Part shown: one piece after another, positions 1 to 5,674 of the stretch
Layout of the letters: every line of letters starts with the position of its first letter
Position numbering within the stretch: the stretch's first letter is position 1
Translations under genes and position numbers: made by a program
Source of the DNA: Flavobacteriaceae bacterium
GTDB lineage: Bacteria > Bacteroidota > Bacteroidia > Flavobacteriales > Flavobacteriaceae
Assembly: GCA_016649785.1 (NCBI GenBank)
Contig: JAENXB010000177.1
Location: 1 to 6,003 of the forward strand
Reading direction: 5' to 3'
DNA length: 6,003 nt
The notes under the pieces: generated by a model
What the model saw: only the letters and a program-made list of their open reading frames with translations
Databases searched by the model: none
Told to the model about the DNA's origin: nothing

Positions 1-362
1 GCCAGGACAGCGGACTTTTCAGTCAGCAAATTATTCCTGCAGAAGGAGGGTTCAAATCCCAACTGAAACCCGAATTTGCAAACCAATGGATCTCAACGGT
101 GAATGCCAGCACCAATATCTGGAAATGGATCTTTGCCTACGGCGATGTTGGTTTGGTTAAAAACAAGGGAGACAACGCAAAATTTTTATACGATTCTGGC
201 ATACGCGTGAGCATGGTAGCCGATTATTTTGAATTGTATTTCCCGGTATATTCCAATTTAGGCTGGGAAATTGGCCAAAAAAATTACGATCAAAAAATAA
301 GGTTTATTGTTACCTTAGACATCAACACCCTTATTAAATTATTCACCAGGGAATGGTATTAA
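1..362 (+). CDS. C-terminal end of a probable M1-family metallopeptidase (5' end outside window)
   Basis: The frame is open from the first full codon at 3 to a TAA at 360-362, giving 119 residues with no start needed inside the window; a GTG at 99 is internal. The tail has the sequence DSGIRVSMVADYFELYFPVY, then a GWEIGQKNYDQKIRF motif, and ends in FTREWY. I recall this pattern from the C-termini of large (over 1000 residues) flavobacterial M1 aminopeptidase-like metalloproteases. The catalytic HEXXH region would lie upstream, so the zinc site cannot be checked. The alternating polar/hydrophobic stretches and the aromatic last residue also resemble strands of an outer-membrane beta-barrel, so a surface or outer-membrane protein of another family is the main alternative. 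It is followed by 227 nt of AT-rich spacer with no clear terminator, and the next gene has its own promoter, so the two are probably not co-transcribed. Confidence 0.6.
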   Translation, partial: QDSGLFSQQIIPAEGGFKSQLKPEFANQWISTVNASTNIWKWIFAYGDVGLVKNKGDNAKFLYDSGIRVSMVADYFELYFPVYSNLGWEIGQKNYDQKIRFIVTLDINTLIKLFTREWY

Positions 363-525
363 AAAAGATTTAACAGTAGGTATTCCCGGCTTAAATTTAG
401 CTGAAAATTATTAGGAGCATTATATAATTCGTAATTTTTTCCTGATTTTATTACTATTATTATAAAATTTACATTCATTTCAGCTATTTCAGAAAAAAAT
501 CTAAAAAAACTGACTAATTGATGAA

Positions 526-556
526 TTGCATTTACGCTTAGTTTTTGTTACATTTG
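526..556 (+). promoter_or_regulatory. Bacteroidota-type promoter (TTG-N20-TAnnTTTG) for the E1 gene
   Basis: TTG at 526-528 is separated by 20 nt from TACATTTG at 549-556. This matches the flavobacterial housekeeping consensus TTG-N17-23-TAnnTTTG. Transcription should begin a few bases after 556, which leaves a leader of roughly 25-30 nt before the ATG at 590. The motif therefore also decides the start codon, because an in-frame TTG at 545 lies upstream of the -7 element and would not be in the transcript. The rest of the spacer (363-525) is AT-rich and I see no other structure in it. Confidence 0.7.
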
Positions 557-589
557 TTTTTATTGAACGCATCTATTCAAACTAATTCC

Positions 590-3001
590 ATGCAAATCGA
601 AACATCATCAAAAAAATCCATTTCTTTTGAAGACTTTAAAACGGAGGTTTTAAAGGACTATAAAATTGCTGTCACCAGTAGGGAATGCAGCTTGCTGGGA
701 AGACGGGAAGTGCTTACAGGAAAAGCGAAATTCGGGATTTTTGGCGATGGAAAAGAAATCCCGCAACTGGCTCTGGCCAAAGCATTTAAAAACGGAGATT
801 TCAGGTCCGGGTATTATCGCGATCAAACCTTTATGATGGCCATCGGGGCATTGAGCATCGAAAATTTTTTTGCAGGTTTGTATGCCAATTCTTCAATTGA
901 AAACGAACCCATGTCTGCCGGAAGGCAAATGGGCGGGCATTTTGGTACCCATAGTTTAAATGAGGACGGAAGTTGGAAAAATTTGATGTTGCAAAAAAAC
1001 TCCAGTGCCGATACCTCTCCAACTGCCAGCCAAATGCCCAGACTTTTAGGTTTGGCGCAGGCATCCAAAATTTACAGAAATGTAGACGGGATCAACGCTG
1101 AAAAATTTTCGGATAATGGAAATGAGATTGCCTGGGGAACAATAGGGAACGCCAGCACCAGTGAAGGCCATTTTTGGGAAACCATCAATGCCGCGGGAGT
1201 ATTGCAGGTGCCAATGGTCATTAGCGTTTGGGACGATGAATATGGAATTTCGGTCCATGCCAGGCATCAAACAACAAAAGAAAATATCTCCGAGATCCTG
1301 AAAGGTTTTCAAAGAGATGAAGAAAATAAAGGATACGAAATTATAGTTGTAAAAGGCTGGGATTATGCAGCCCTGATCGAAGCTTACGAAAAAGCGGCTG
1401 AAATTGCCCGGGGATCACACGCTCCCGTTTTAATTCACGTTAGGGAACTTACCCAACCTCAGGGTCATTCCACCTCCGGATCACAGGAACGCTACAAAAA
1501 TGAAGATCGCCTGGCCTGGGAACGGGAATTTGACTGTAATGTCAAATTCAGGGAATGGGTTATTCAGAACAATTTTTCCACCCGGGAGGAGTTGGAAACC
1601 ATAGATCAGGAAATAAAAATACAAGTTAGGGATGGAAAAAAATCGGCCTGGATCGCCTACACCCAACCTATGGTCAAAAAGCAGAAGGAACTTCTTCCTC
1701 TTTTGGAAAACGCAGCCAAAAACAGCGATAAAAAAGATGCGATTTTATCCTTAAAAAATGAACTTTCTGAAATAAAAGACCCAATAAAGAAAGAAATTTT
1801 GATGGCTGCCAGAAAAAGCCTTCACTATTTGATAGGATCAAAAAGCGACGCAAAAACGCAGTTGATAAACTGGATTGATGCTTACACCACTGGATCTCAA
1901 AGTGAATACAGCAGTAATCTTTACAGTGAGTCCAATCAAAATGCATTGTCAATTAAAGAAGTGAAACCAACCTATTCAAATGAAGTCAGGGAAGTAGATG
2001 CGAGAATTATACTTCGGGATAATTTTGACAAAATATTTGAAACCTATCCCGAAACCTTGATCTTTGGGGAAGATACCGGTAAGATTGGGGATGTGAACCA
2101 GGGTTTGGAAGGACTTCAGAACAAATATGGTTCCCTTCGGGTTGCCGATACCGGAATACGGGAAGCGACAATTTTGGGCCAGGGAATTGGAATGGCTATG
2201 AGAGGTTTAAGACCAATTGCCGAAATTCAATATTTAGATTATATCCTTTACGCGCTGCAAACCATGAGTGACGACCTTGCAACCCTGCAATATCGTACAA
2301 AAGGGAAACAAAAAGCCCCGCTTATTGTAAGGACACGCGGCCACAGATTGGAAGGCATCTGGCATAGCGGATCGCCTATGGGGGCCCTTGTGCATTTATT
2401 GCGCGGCATCCATATTCTTGTTCCAAGAAATATGACCAAAGCAGCAGGGTTTTACAATACCTTATTGGAAGGCGATGAGCCTGCATTGGTTATAGAATGC
2501 CTGAACGGATACAGGCTAAAAGAAAAACTTCCGAATAATTTTGGGGAATTCAGAACTCCGATAGGTGTTGTGGAAACCATCAAAGAAGGAACTGATATTA
2601 CATTGGTTTCTTATGGTTCTACCTTAAGATTGGTGGAAGAAGCCGCACGGGATCTGGAAGAAGTGGGAATCCATGCTGAAATCATCGATGTGCAATCCCT
2701 GCTTCCGTTAGATATCAATAAAGACATAGTAAAGAGCATTGAAAAAACCAACAGGCTTTTGGTGATAGATGAAGATGTGCCTGGAGGCGCTTCAGCATAT
2801 ATTCTTCAAAATATTCTGGAGGTGCAAAATGCCTATCTTCATCTGGACAGCAAACCTCAAACCCTCACCGCTAAAGCGCACAGGCCATCTTACGGTACAG
2901 ATGGGGATTACTTCTCAAAACCTTCTGCCGAAGATATTTTTGAAAAGATTTATGGAATTATGAATGAATCAGATCCAGAGAAATATCCTGCTTTGAAATA
3001 A
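590..3001 (+). CDS. Fused alpha/beta E1 subunit of a 2-oxoacid (probably branched-chain) dehydrogenase, ThDP-dependent
   Basis: This 803-residue cytoplasmic protein should perform the ThDP-dependent oxidative decarboxylation of a 2-oxoacid and reductive acylation of lipoyl-E2. Residues about 15-325 form the E1-alpha half: YYRDQTFMMAIG at 75-86 matches the conserved YRDH region, the ThDP/Mg segment spans 186-221, and the active-site loop GHS is at 292-294. Residues about 330-460 are a polar, probably helical linker. Residues about 462-800 form the E1-beta half, with the ThDP-activating Glu at 525 (TGIREATILGQGIGMA) and the catalytic-type His-Ser at 592-593 (GIWHSGSPMG). Known E1-alpha and E1-beta chains are about 330-400 and 325-340 residues, so both are complete and the linker is extra. 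The ATG at 590 is preferred over an in-frame TTG at 545 because of the promoter at 526-556. No E2 or E3 gene adjoins it. The fold is secure; the substrate (branched-chain, pyruvate or other) is inferred. Its Mg-ligand motif is unusual (see findings). Some databases label relatives 'transketolase', which is less apt. Confidence 0.93.
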   Translation: MQIETSSKKSISFEDFKTEVLKDYKIAVTSRECSLLGRREVLTGKAKFGIFGDGKEIPQLALAKAFKNGDFRSGYYRDQTFMMAIGALSIENFFAGLYANSSIENEPMSAGRQMGGHFGTHSLNEDGSWKNLMLQKNSSADTSPTASQMPRLLGLAQASKIYRNVDGINAEKFSDNGNEIAWGTIGNASTSEGHFWETINAAGVLQVPMVISVWDDEYGISVHARHQTTKENISEILKGFQRDEENKGYEIIVVKGWDYAALIEAYEKAAEIARGSHAPVLIHVRELTQPQGHSTSGSQERYKNEDRLAWEREFDCNVKFREWVIQNNFSTREELETIDQEIKIQVRDGKKSAWIAYTQPMVKKQKELLPLLENAAKNSDKKDAILSLKNELSEIKDPIKKEILMAARKSLHYLIGSKSDAKTQLINWIDAYTTGSQSEYSSNLYSESNQNALSIKEVKPTYSNEVREVDARIILRDNFDKIFETYPETLIFGEDTGKIGDVNQGLEGLQNKYGSLRVADTGIREATILGQGIGMAMRGLRPIAEIQYLDYILYALQTMSDDLATLQYRTKGKQKAPLIVRTRGHRLEGIWHSGSPMGALVHLLRGIHILVPRNMTKAAGFYNTLLEGDEPALVIECLNGYRLKEKLPNNFGEFRTPIGVVETIKEGTDITLVSYGSTLRLVEEAARDLEEVGIHAEIIDVQSLLPLDINKDIVKSIEKTNRLLVIDEDVPGGASAYILQNILEVQNAYLHLDSKPQTLTAKAHRPSYGTDGDYFSKPSAEDIFEKIYGIMNESDPEKYPALK

Positions 3002-3029
3002 GTACGCTTCAGATATATTAAAAATAAAG

Positions 3030-3068
3030 GCCACGGATGCACGAATGAAAATTGGTGTATTTCGTGGC
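3030..3068. repeat. Imperfect inverted repeat (GCCACG...CGTGGC), member of the GTGCATTCGTGGC family
   Basis: GCCACG at 3030-3035 pairs with CGTGGC at 3063-3068. The pairing extends inward with a mismatch and a one-base bulge through CAC (3040-3042) and GTG (3055-3057). Positions 3030-3046 read on the - strand are ATTCGTGCATCCGTGGC, which matches 15 of 17 bases of the unit at 3595-3611. It starts 28 nt after the E1 stop codon, so the hairpin might protect the mRNA end or help terminate transcription, but no T-run follows the stem. Confidence 0.65.
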
Positions 3069-3079
3069 TAAACATTTCG

Positions 3080-3100
3080 ATTCAAAATTCAAAATTCAGG
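3080..3100. repeat. 7-bp tandem repeat (ATTCAAA x3, last copy degenerate)
   Basis: ATTCAAA occurs at 3080-3086 and 3087-3093, followed by ATTCAGG at 3094-3100. It is a low-complexity array of the kind often found in Bacteroidota spacers. No role is evident. Confidence 0.7.
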
Positions 3101-3120
3101 ACTAAAAAAACCTCTAAATT

Positions 3121-3141
3121 CCGTCTCCGGTCTTCCGTCTT
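3121..3141. repeat. Short CCG(G)TCT tandem, likely member of an interspersed repeat family
   Basis: CCGTCT (3121-3126), CCGGTCT (3127-3133) and TCCGTCTT (3134-3141) are three variants of one unit in a row. From memory, strings of this GTCTTCCGTCTT type recur in spacers of several Bacteroidota genomes; this could not be searched here. The run is richer in GC than its surroundings. Confidence 0.5.
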
Positions 3142-3159
3142 ATTCAAACATAAAAAAAC

Positions 3160-3177
3160 ATTAGTGCATTCCTGGCT
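3160..3177 (+). repeat. ATTAGTGCATTCsTGGCT repeat, copy 1
   Basis: ATTAGTGCATTCCTGGCT here and ATTAGTGCATTCGTGGCT at 3595-3612 differ at one of 18 bases. Both are preceded by an A-rich stretch, which suggests the repeat unit is longer than the matched core. The single C-for-G change breaks the TTCGTGG core seen in the other copies. Confidence 0.75.
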
Positions 3178-3203
3178 AAAAACTTTATCTATGTATTTTT
3201 TGA

Positions 3204-3231
3204 GCACCAAATGAAAATTGATTATTTCGTG
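3204..3231 (+). repeat. Degenerate direct copy of 3039-3066
   Basis: Both 28-nt segments start with GCAC, share AATGAAAATTG exactly, and end with TATTTCGTG exactly, with only a few differing bases between these blocks. The 3039-3066 copy is part of the hairpin at 3030-3068; here the outer GCC/GGC arms are lost (CGTGTT replaces CGTGGC), so the hairpin is not preserved. This looks like an eroded member of the same repeat family. Confidence 0.6.
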
Positions 3232-3246
3232 TTTTATTTACTTTTG
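3218..3246 (+). promoter_or_regulatory. Candidate promoter inside the spacer (TTG-N18-TAnnTTTG)
   Basis: TTG at 3218-3220 lies 18 nt before TACTTTTG at 3239-3246, a full match to the flavobacterial consensus in sequence and spacing. No coding region follows. A transcript beginning near 3252 would run into the inverted repeat at 3311-3506 and be antisense to the end of the PH-protein operon if it continued. In AT-rich DNA such a match can arise by chance. Confidence 0.3.
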
Positions 3247-3310
3247 TAATGTATTTTTAGGAATGTAGAATCTCAAAAGGTCATCTAAATCTAATCGCTT
3301 ATTTCTTTTT

Positions 3311-3506
3311 TTAACCGCAAAGAACGCCGAAAAAAAAATGCAAAGGGCGCAAAGGAAAAAAGAATAGCATAAAATGGAATCTAAAATAAAACAATCTGCT
3401 TTCTTATTGAAGCGCACAAATACAGAAGGCAAGACGGATTGACAGAATAAATAGATTGCAAGACTTTGCGAACTTTGCGGAAACCTTTGCGCCCTTAGCG
3501 GTTAAG
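3311..3506. repeat. 196-bp inverted-repeat structure built from CGCAAAG motifs
   Basis: The left arm (3311-3354) begins TTAACCGCAAAG and ends GCAAAGGGCGCAAAG. The right arm (3464-3505), read on the other strand, begins TTAACCGCTAAG and ends GCAAAGTTCGCAAAG. The outer 8 bases are identical, the inner 15-base blocks match at 13 positions, and the middle differs, with a two-base gap. About 109 nt of unrelated AT-rich DNA separates the arms. CGCAAAG recurs at 3316-3322 and 3348-3354, and CTTTGCG at 3464-3470, 3473-3479 and 3485-3491. I recall similar TTAACCGCAAAG repeats scattered in Bacteroidota spacers. It may be a REP/BIME-like pair or a small non-autonomous element; no target-site duplication is obvious. 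Confidence 0.75.
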
Positions 3507-3594
3507 TTTTCAACAATTTTAATAGACAAAACTTTTTATTACAGTCAATTCAATTTTCCACAATAAGCGCCTAATTCTTCAGAAAATAAAAAAT

Positions 3595-3612
3595 ATTAGT
3601 GCATTCGTGGCT
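3595..3612 (+). repeat. ATTAGTGCATTCsTGGCT repeat, copy 2
   Basis: ATTAGTGCATTCGTGGCT matches 17 of 18 bases of 3160-3177 and, inverted, 15 of 17 bases of 3030-3046. It sits 48 nt downstream of the stop codon of the large PH protein on the opposite strand, so copies of one family lie close to the 3' ends of both convergent units. Confidence 0.75.
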
Positions 3613-3660
3613 TACCTTTTTTCCATCATATTTTAGACGAAATCCAGAATCATCCCGAAC

Positions 3661-5169
3661 CTACATCCAGCTTCGTGAATTCGATTCAATTTTATAAAAC
3701 ATATAATTTATGTACGGGAGGATATTCTTGTTTACGCTCCTAAATGAAATATCTCCCCCGGCTGTATGAAAAATAATATTTACCAGGTTCTTTTTTTCAT
3801 ACCATAAAGGCTGAAATACGCTTATGGACTGAACTTTGTAAATCTCAAAACGTTCTTCTGTTTTACTCCAGACACCGTATTTCCTAAAAACAAAATCTTC
3901 AGAAATAATCAACTTTAAGGATCTGAACATTAAAATCTGCCAGATTACAGCGATAACGGCATATAATCCGGCCAGCAAAAGCCAGGTTGTAAAAGATATG
4001 GCATCCACAAAAAATACTATAAAATAGCTCGCCAGGGCGGGAACCAGCGCAATTATTAACCGTCTCACCAACAAGATCTTATCCGGTGAAAAGGTTTCCC
4101 AAAAACTGCTGGACTGTTCAGTATACAGAAATGAATTCACCTTGGAAACTGTAGCCTGATCCAGGCCGGGAATTTTAATTTTACTTTTCTGAAGCTCATT
4201 TTCACTATTTGCAAGTGAAATACGCACTTCGTACAAATTCAGCCATCTTTGGACTGGATTTGTGATCACCTGCAATAATTGCACACGCCTTGGCTGTAAA
4301 GAAACTTTTGTATTGGTCTTTAGGCCCATTTCCAATTCAAGGCTATCCTTTGTTTGCGTTAATTTTAAGTTGAAATATTTTATAAAAACTTCAGCAACTG
4401 TTATTAAAACGCTCAGGAACAGAACAATAACAGCAATAAACATAAAAATGGAAACCGATTCCATCGGACCGGGCAATGCGTCCAAATATTTCTGAATGGT
4501 ATCAGAATGTTCTTCAGAAACTGTTCTTACTTCATTGTAAATAGTCGTAAAAAAAGCGGCGATCAATGCCAGTCCCCGCAAATAATTGGTGCTTATCCCT
4601 ATTTTCAGTAAGGTCAGAAAACTCAATTCATGAGTCCAAAATTGATTCTCAGATGTTGTTCCGGTAATTTCTGAATTGGTTGTTTTTTCGGAATACTTGT
4701 CCTTTACCTTAATCAGAATAGCCAAAAGCTGGTTTGCTTTTTCATTGGAAATAGCCTTAATATTGATTTCCTCCTTTTTGCTTCCCGCAGTTTCAATTAC
4801 AAAACTGTTAACATTCAGAATGCGTTGTAGAATGGACCGTTTAATATATACCTGCTGAATTTTATCAAAAGGGATCGCGATATCTTCTGTATTGAAGACT
4901 CCTTCCTGGAGGACAAATTCCTGATTTTTATAATCTATATGAAAAAGGAATCTCCGGTAATAAACAAAGCTGTAAATTAGAACCAGAACTGAAATTACCC
5001 CCAAACCCAATACAATGTAAACCAGGGTTGCCACACTTGGTCCGGTGAATAAAAGATATACGATAATAGCCCAAAAGCCTTTTAATAAATTAAAAATCCT
5101 GGTGAGAAAAATTAGAAGGATCCCAATTTCAGATTGCCTTTGCGGGACTTCAAACAAATTAGAATTCAT
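3661..5169 (-). CDS. YdbT-like integral membrane protein with three bacterial PH (bPH2) domains
   Basis: This 502-residue inner-membrane protein starts at ATG 5169 and ends at TAG 3663-3661. It shows three repeats of a helix pair followed by a bPH2 (DUF304-type) module. The helices are near 15-42 and 46-70, 195-215 and 238-263, and 368-388 and 393-415; the PH modules are near 72-155, 265-350 and 417-490. Each module has the family's (K/R)(I/V)Q signature: PFDKIQQVYIKRSILQRIL at 100-118, RRVQLLQVITNPVQRWL at 294-310, and YKVQSISVFQPLWYEKKNL at 444-462. Size and order match Bacillus subtilis YdbT (about 490 residues), which is paired with YdbS and belongs to the envelope-stress sigma-W regulon with a reported link to antimicrobial-peptide resistance. 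Its start overlaps the end of the small PH gene by 11 nt, so the two are translated together and probably form a complex. The molecular function is unknown. Confidence 0.88.
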   Translation of the reverse strand: MNSNLFEVPQRQSEIGILLIFLTRIFNLLKGFWAIIVYLLFTGPSVATLVYIVLGLGVISVLVLIYSFVYYRRFLFHIDYKNQEFVLQEGVFNTEDIAIPFDKIQQVYIKRSILQRILNVNSFVIETAGSKKEEINIKAISNEKANQLLAILIKVKDKYSEKTTNSEITGTTSENQFWTHELSFLTLLKIGISTNYLRGLALIAAFFTTIYNEVRTVSEEHSDTIQKYLDALPGPMESVSIFMFIAVIVLFLSVLITVAEVFIKYFNLKLTQTKDSLELEMGLKTNTKVSLQPRRVQLLQVITNPVQRWLNLYEVRISLANSENELQKSKIKIPGLDQATVSKVNSFLYTEQSSSFWETFSPDKILLVRRLIIALVPALASYFIVFFVDAISFTTWLLLAGLYAVIAVIWQILMFRSLKLIISEDFVFRKYGVWSKTEERFEIYKVQSISVFQPLWYEKKNLVNIIFHTAGGDISFRSVNKNILPYINYMFYKIESNSRSWM

Positions 5170-5674
5170 TTGCGGTGAGCTTTACGGCCAAAGCCTCTTT
5201 TAACCGGAGTGCGAGGTCTGGGGCCAATCCGGGAATTCTGATATCGCTGCCGCTACCGCCCGCAGTAAAAATATTAAGGGTTGAGATCTTAAGCATCTTA
5301 TCCAGAACATCCCGGGAAATGGAGGCGTGCTGAATTCTATTAAAGGGAACAACCGTAGTTTTATTTACCAGATAGCCCCTTTTGTACAAAATGTCCTTTT
5401 CCCTGAGCGCAAATCCATAATTCTTCTGTAGCCGGGAAATGTTCCAAAATTTGAAACCAAAGTATAAAACGATCCCAATAAGAAGTATAATTAATTGGAT
5501 CTGGTTTATATCGAAATAAATTAAAACCGCCCAACCAATCATCGCCACGCATAAAAAAACAAGGTTTTGAAGATTGGATTTTATGAGATAACTCTTTGAA
5601 ATTGATTGAAAAGCCACCTCTTCAAATTGAGGCAGTGAAGTGATATCAATTGATTTATTGGTAAAATTTTCCAT
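5159..5674 (-). CDS. YdbS-like small membrane protein with one bacterial PH (bPH2) domain
   Basis: This 171-residue protein has a polar N-terminus (1-35), two membrane helices near 36-54 and 58-77, and one bPH2 domain near 81-165. The domain carries VVPFNRIQHASISRDVLDKML at 108-128, apart from which the FTAGGSGSDIRIPGL block (136-150) closely parallels the AGS/KIPGL segments of the large PH protein next door. The length fits Bacillus YdbS (about 160 residues). The start chosen is ATG 5674-5672, which shares one base with the menB stop codon (TAATG) and suggests translational coupling. An in-frame ATG at 5686 would add MASI and overlap menB by 13 nt; it cannot be excluded. The stop codon lies inside the start region of the large PH gene. 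The likely role is as partner of that protein in the cytoplasmic membrane; the activity is unknown. Confidence 0.86.
   Translation of the reverse strand: MENFTNKSIDITSLPQFEEVAFQSISKSYLIKSNLQNLVFLCVAMIGWAVLIYFDINQIQLIILLIGIVLYFGFKFWNISRLQKNYGFALREKDILYKRGYLVNKTTVVPFNRIQHASISRDVLDKMLKISTLNIFTAGGSGSDIRIPGLAPDLALRLKEALAVKLTANEF

Larger units (their letters stand above)
3002..3660. other. 659-nt non-coding, repeat-rich spacer between convergent genes
   Basis: The spacer lies between the stop codons of two convergent transcription units. It is more AT-rich than the flanking genes, and I find no credible coding region, tRNA or other recognisable RNA gene in it. Most of its length is made of short repeats listed separately: an ATTAGTGCATTCGTGGCT family (3030-3068, 3160-3177, 3204-3231, 3595-3612), a 7-bp tandem (3080-3100), a CCGTCT-type run (3121-3141), and a CGCAAAG inverted repeat (3311-3506). 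No classical hairpin plus T-run terminator stands out for either flanking gene, although the repeat hairpins could stop or slow polymerase from both sides. Confidence 0.85.

Noticed and set aside
363..525. Riboswitch or leader RNA upstream of the E1 gene
   Set aside because: The predicted transcript starts after 556, leaving too short a leader, and the upstream AT-rich DNA shows no stable structure.
545..589. TTG-initiated N-terminal extension of the E1 protein
   Set aside because: It lies within and just after the promoter elements, and the ATG at 590 begins the conserved N-terminal region.
823..2439. Several open frames on the - strand opposite the E1 gene
   Set aside because: All are antisense shadows of a clearly coding frame, with no recognisable domains.
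2769..2963. 64-residue + strand frame inside the end of the E1 gene
   Set aside because: It is out of frame with the conserved E1-beta C-terminus and has no family resemblance.
3030..3068. Intrinsic terminator of the E1 gene
   Set aside because: The stem is imperfect with a long internal region and no T-run follows, so it is listed as a repeat hairpin only.
3145..3152. - strand TATGTTTG resembling a -7 promoter element
   Set aside because: No TTG lies at the required 17-23 nt spacing on that strand.
3238..3432. 64-residue open frame on the - strand in the spacer
   Set aside because: It reads through the left arm of the CGCAAAG repeat (yielding a Cys/Phe-rich LCALC-type string typical of translated repeats), has no promoter or neighbours in its favour, and resembles no family I know.
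3030..3612. CRISPR array
   Set aside because: The repeat copies are in mixed orientation, degenerate and irregularly spaced, and no cas gene is visible.
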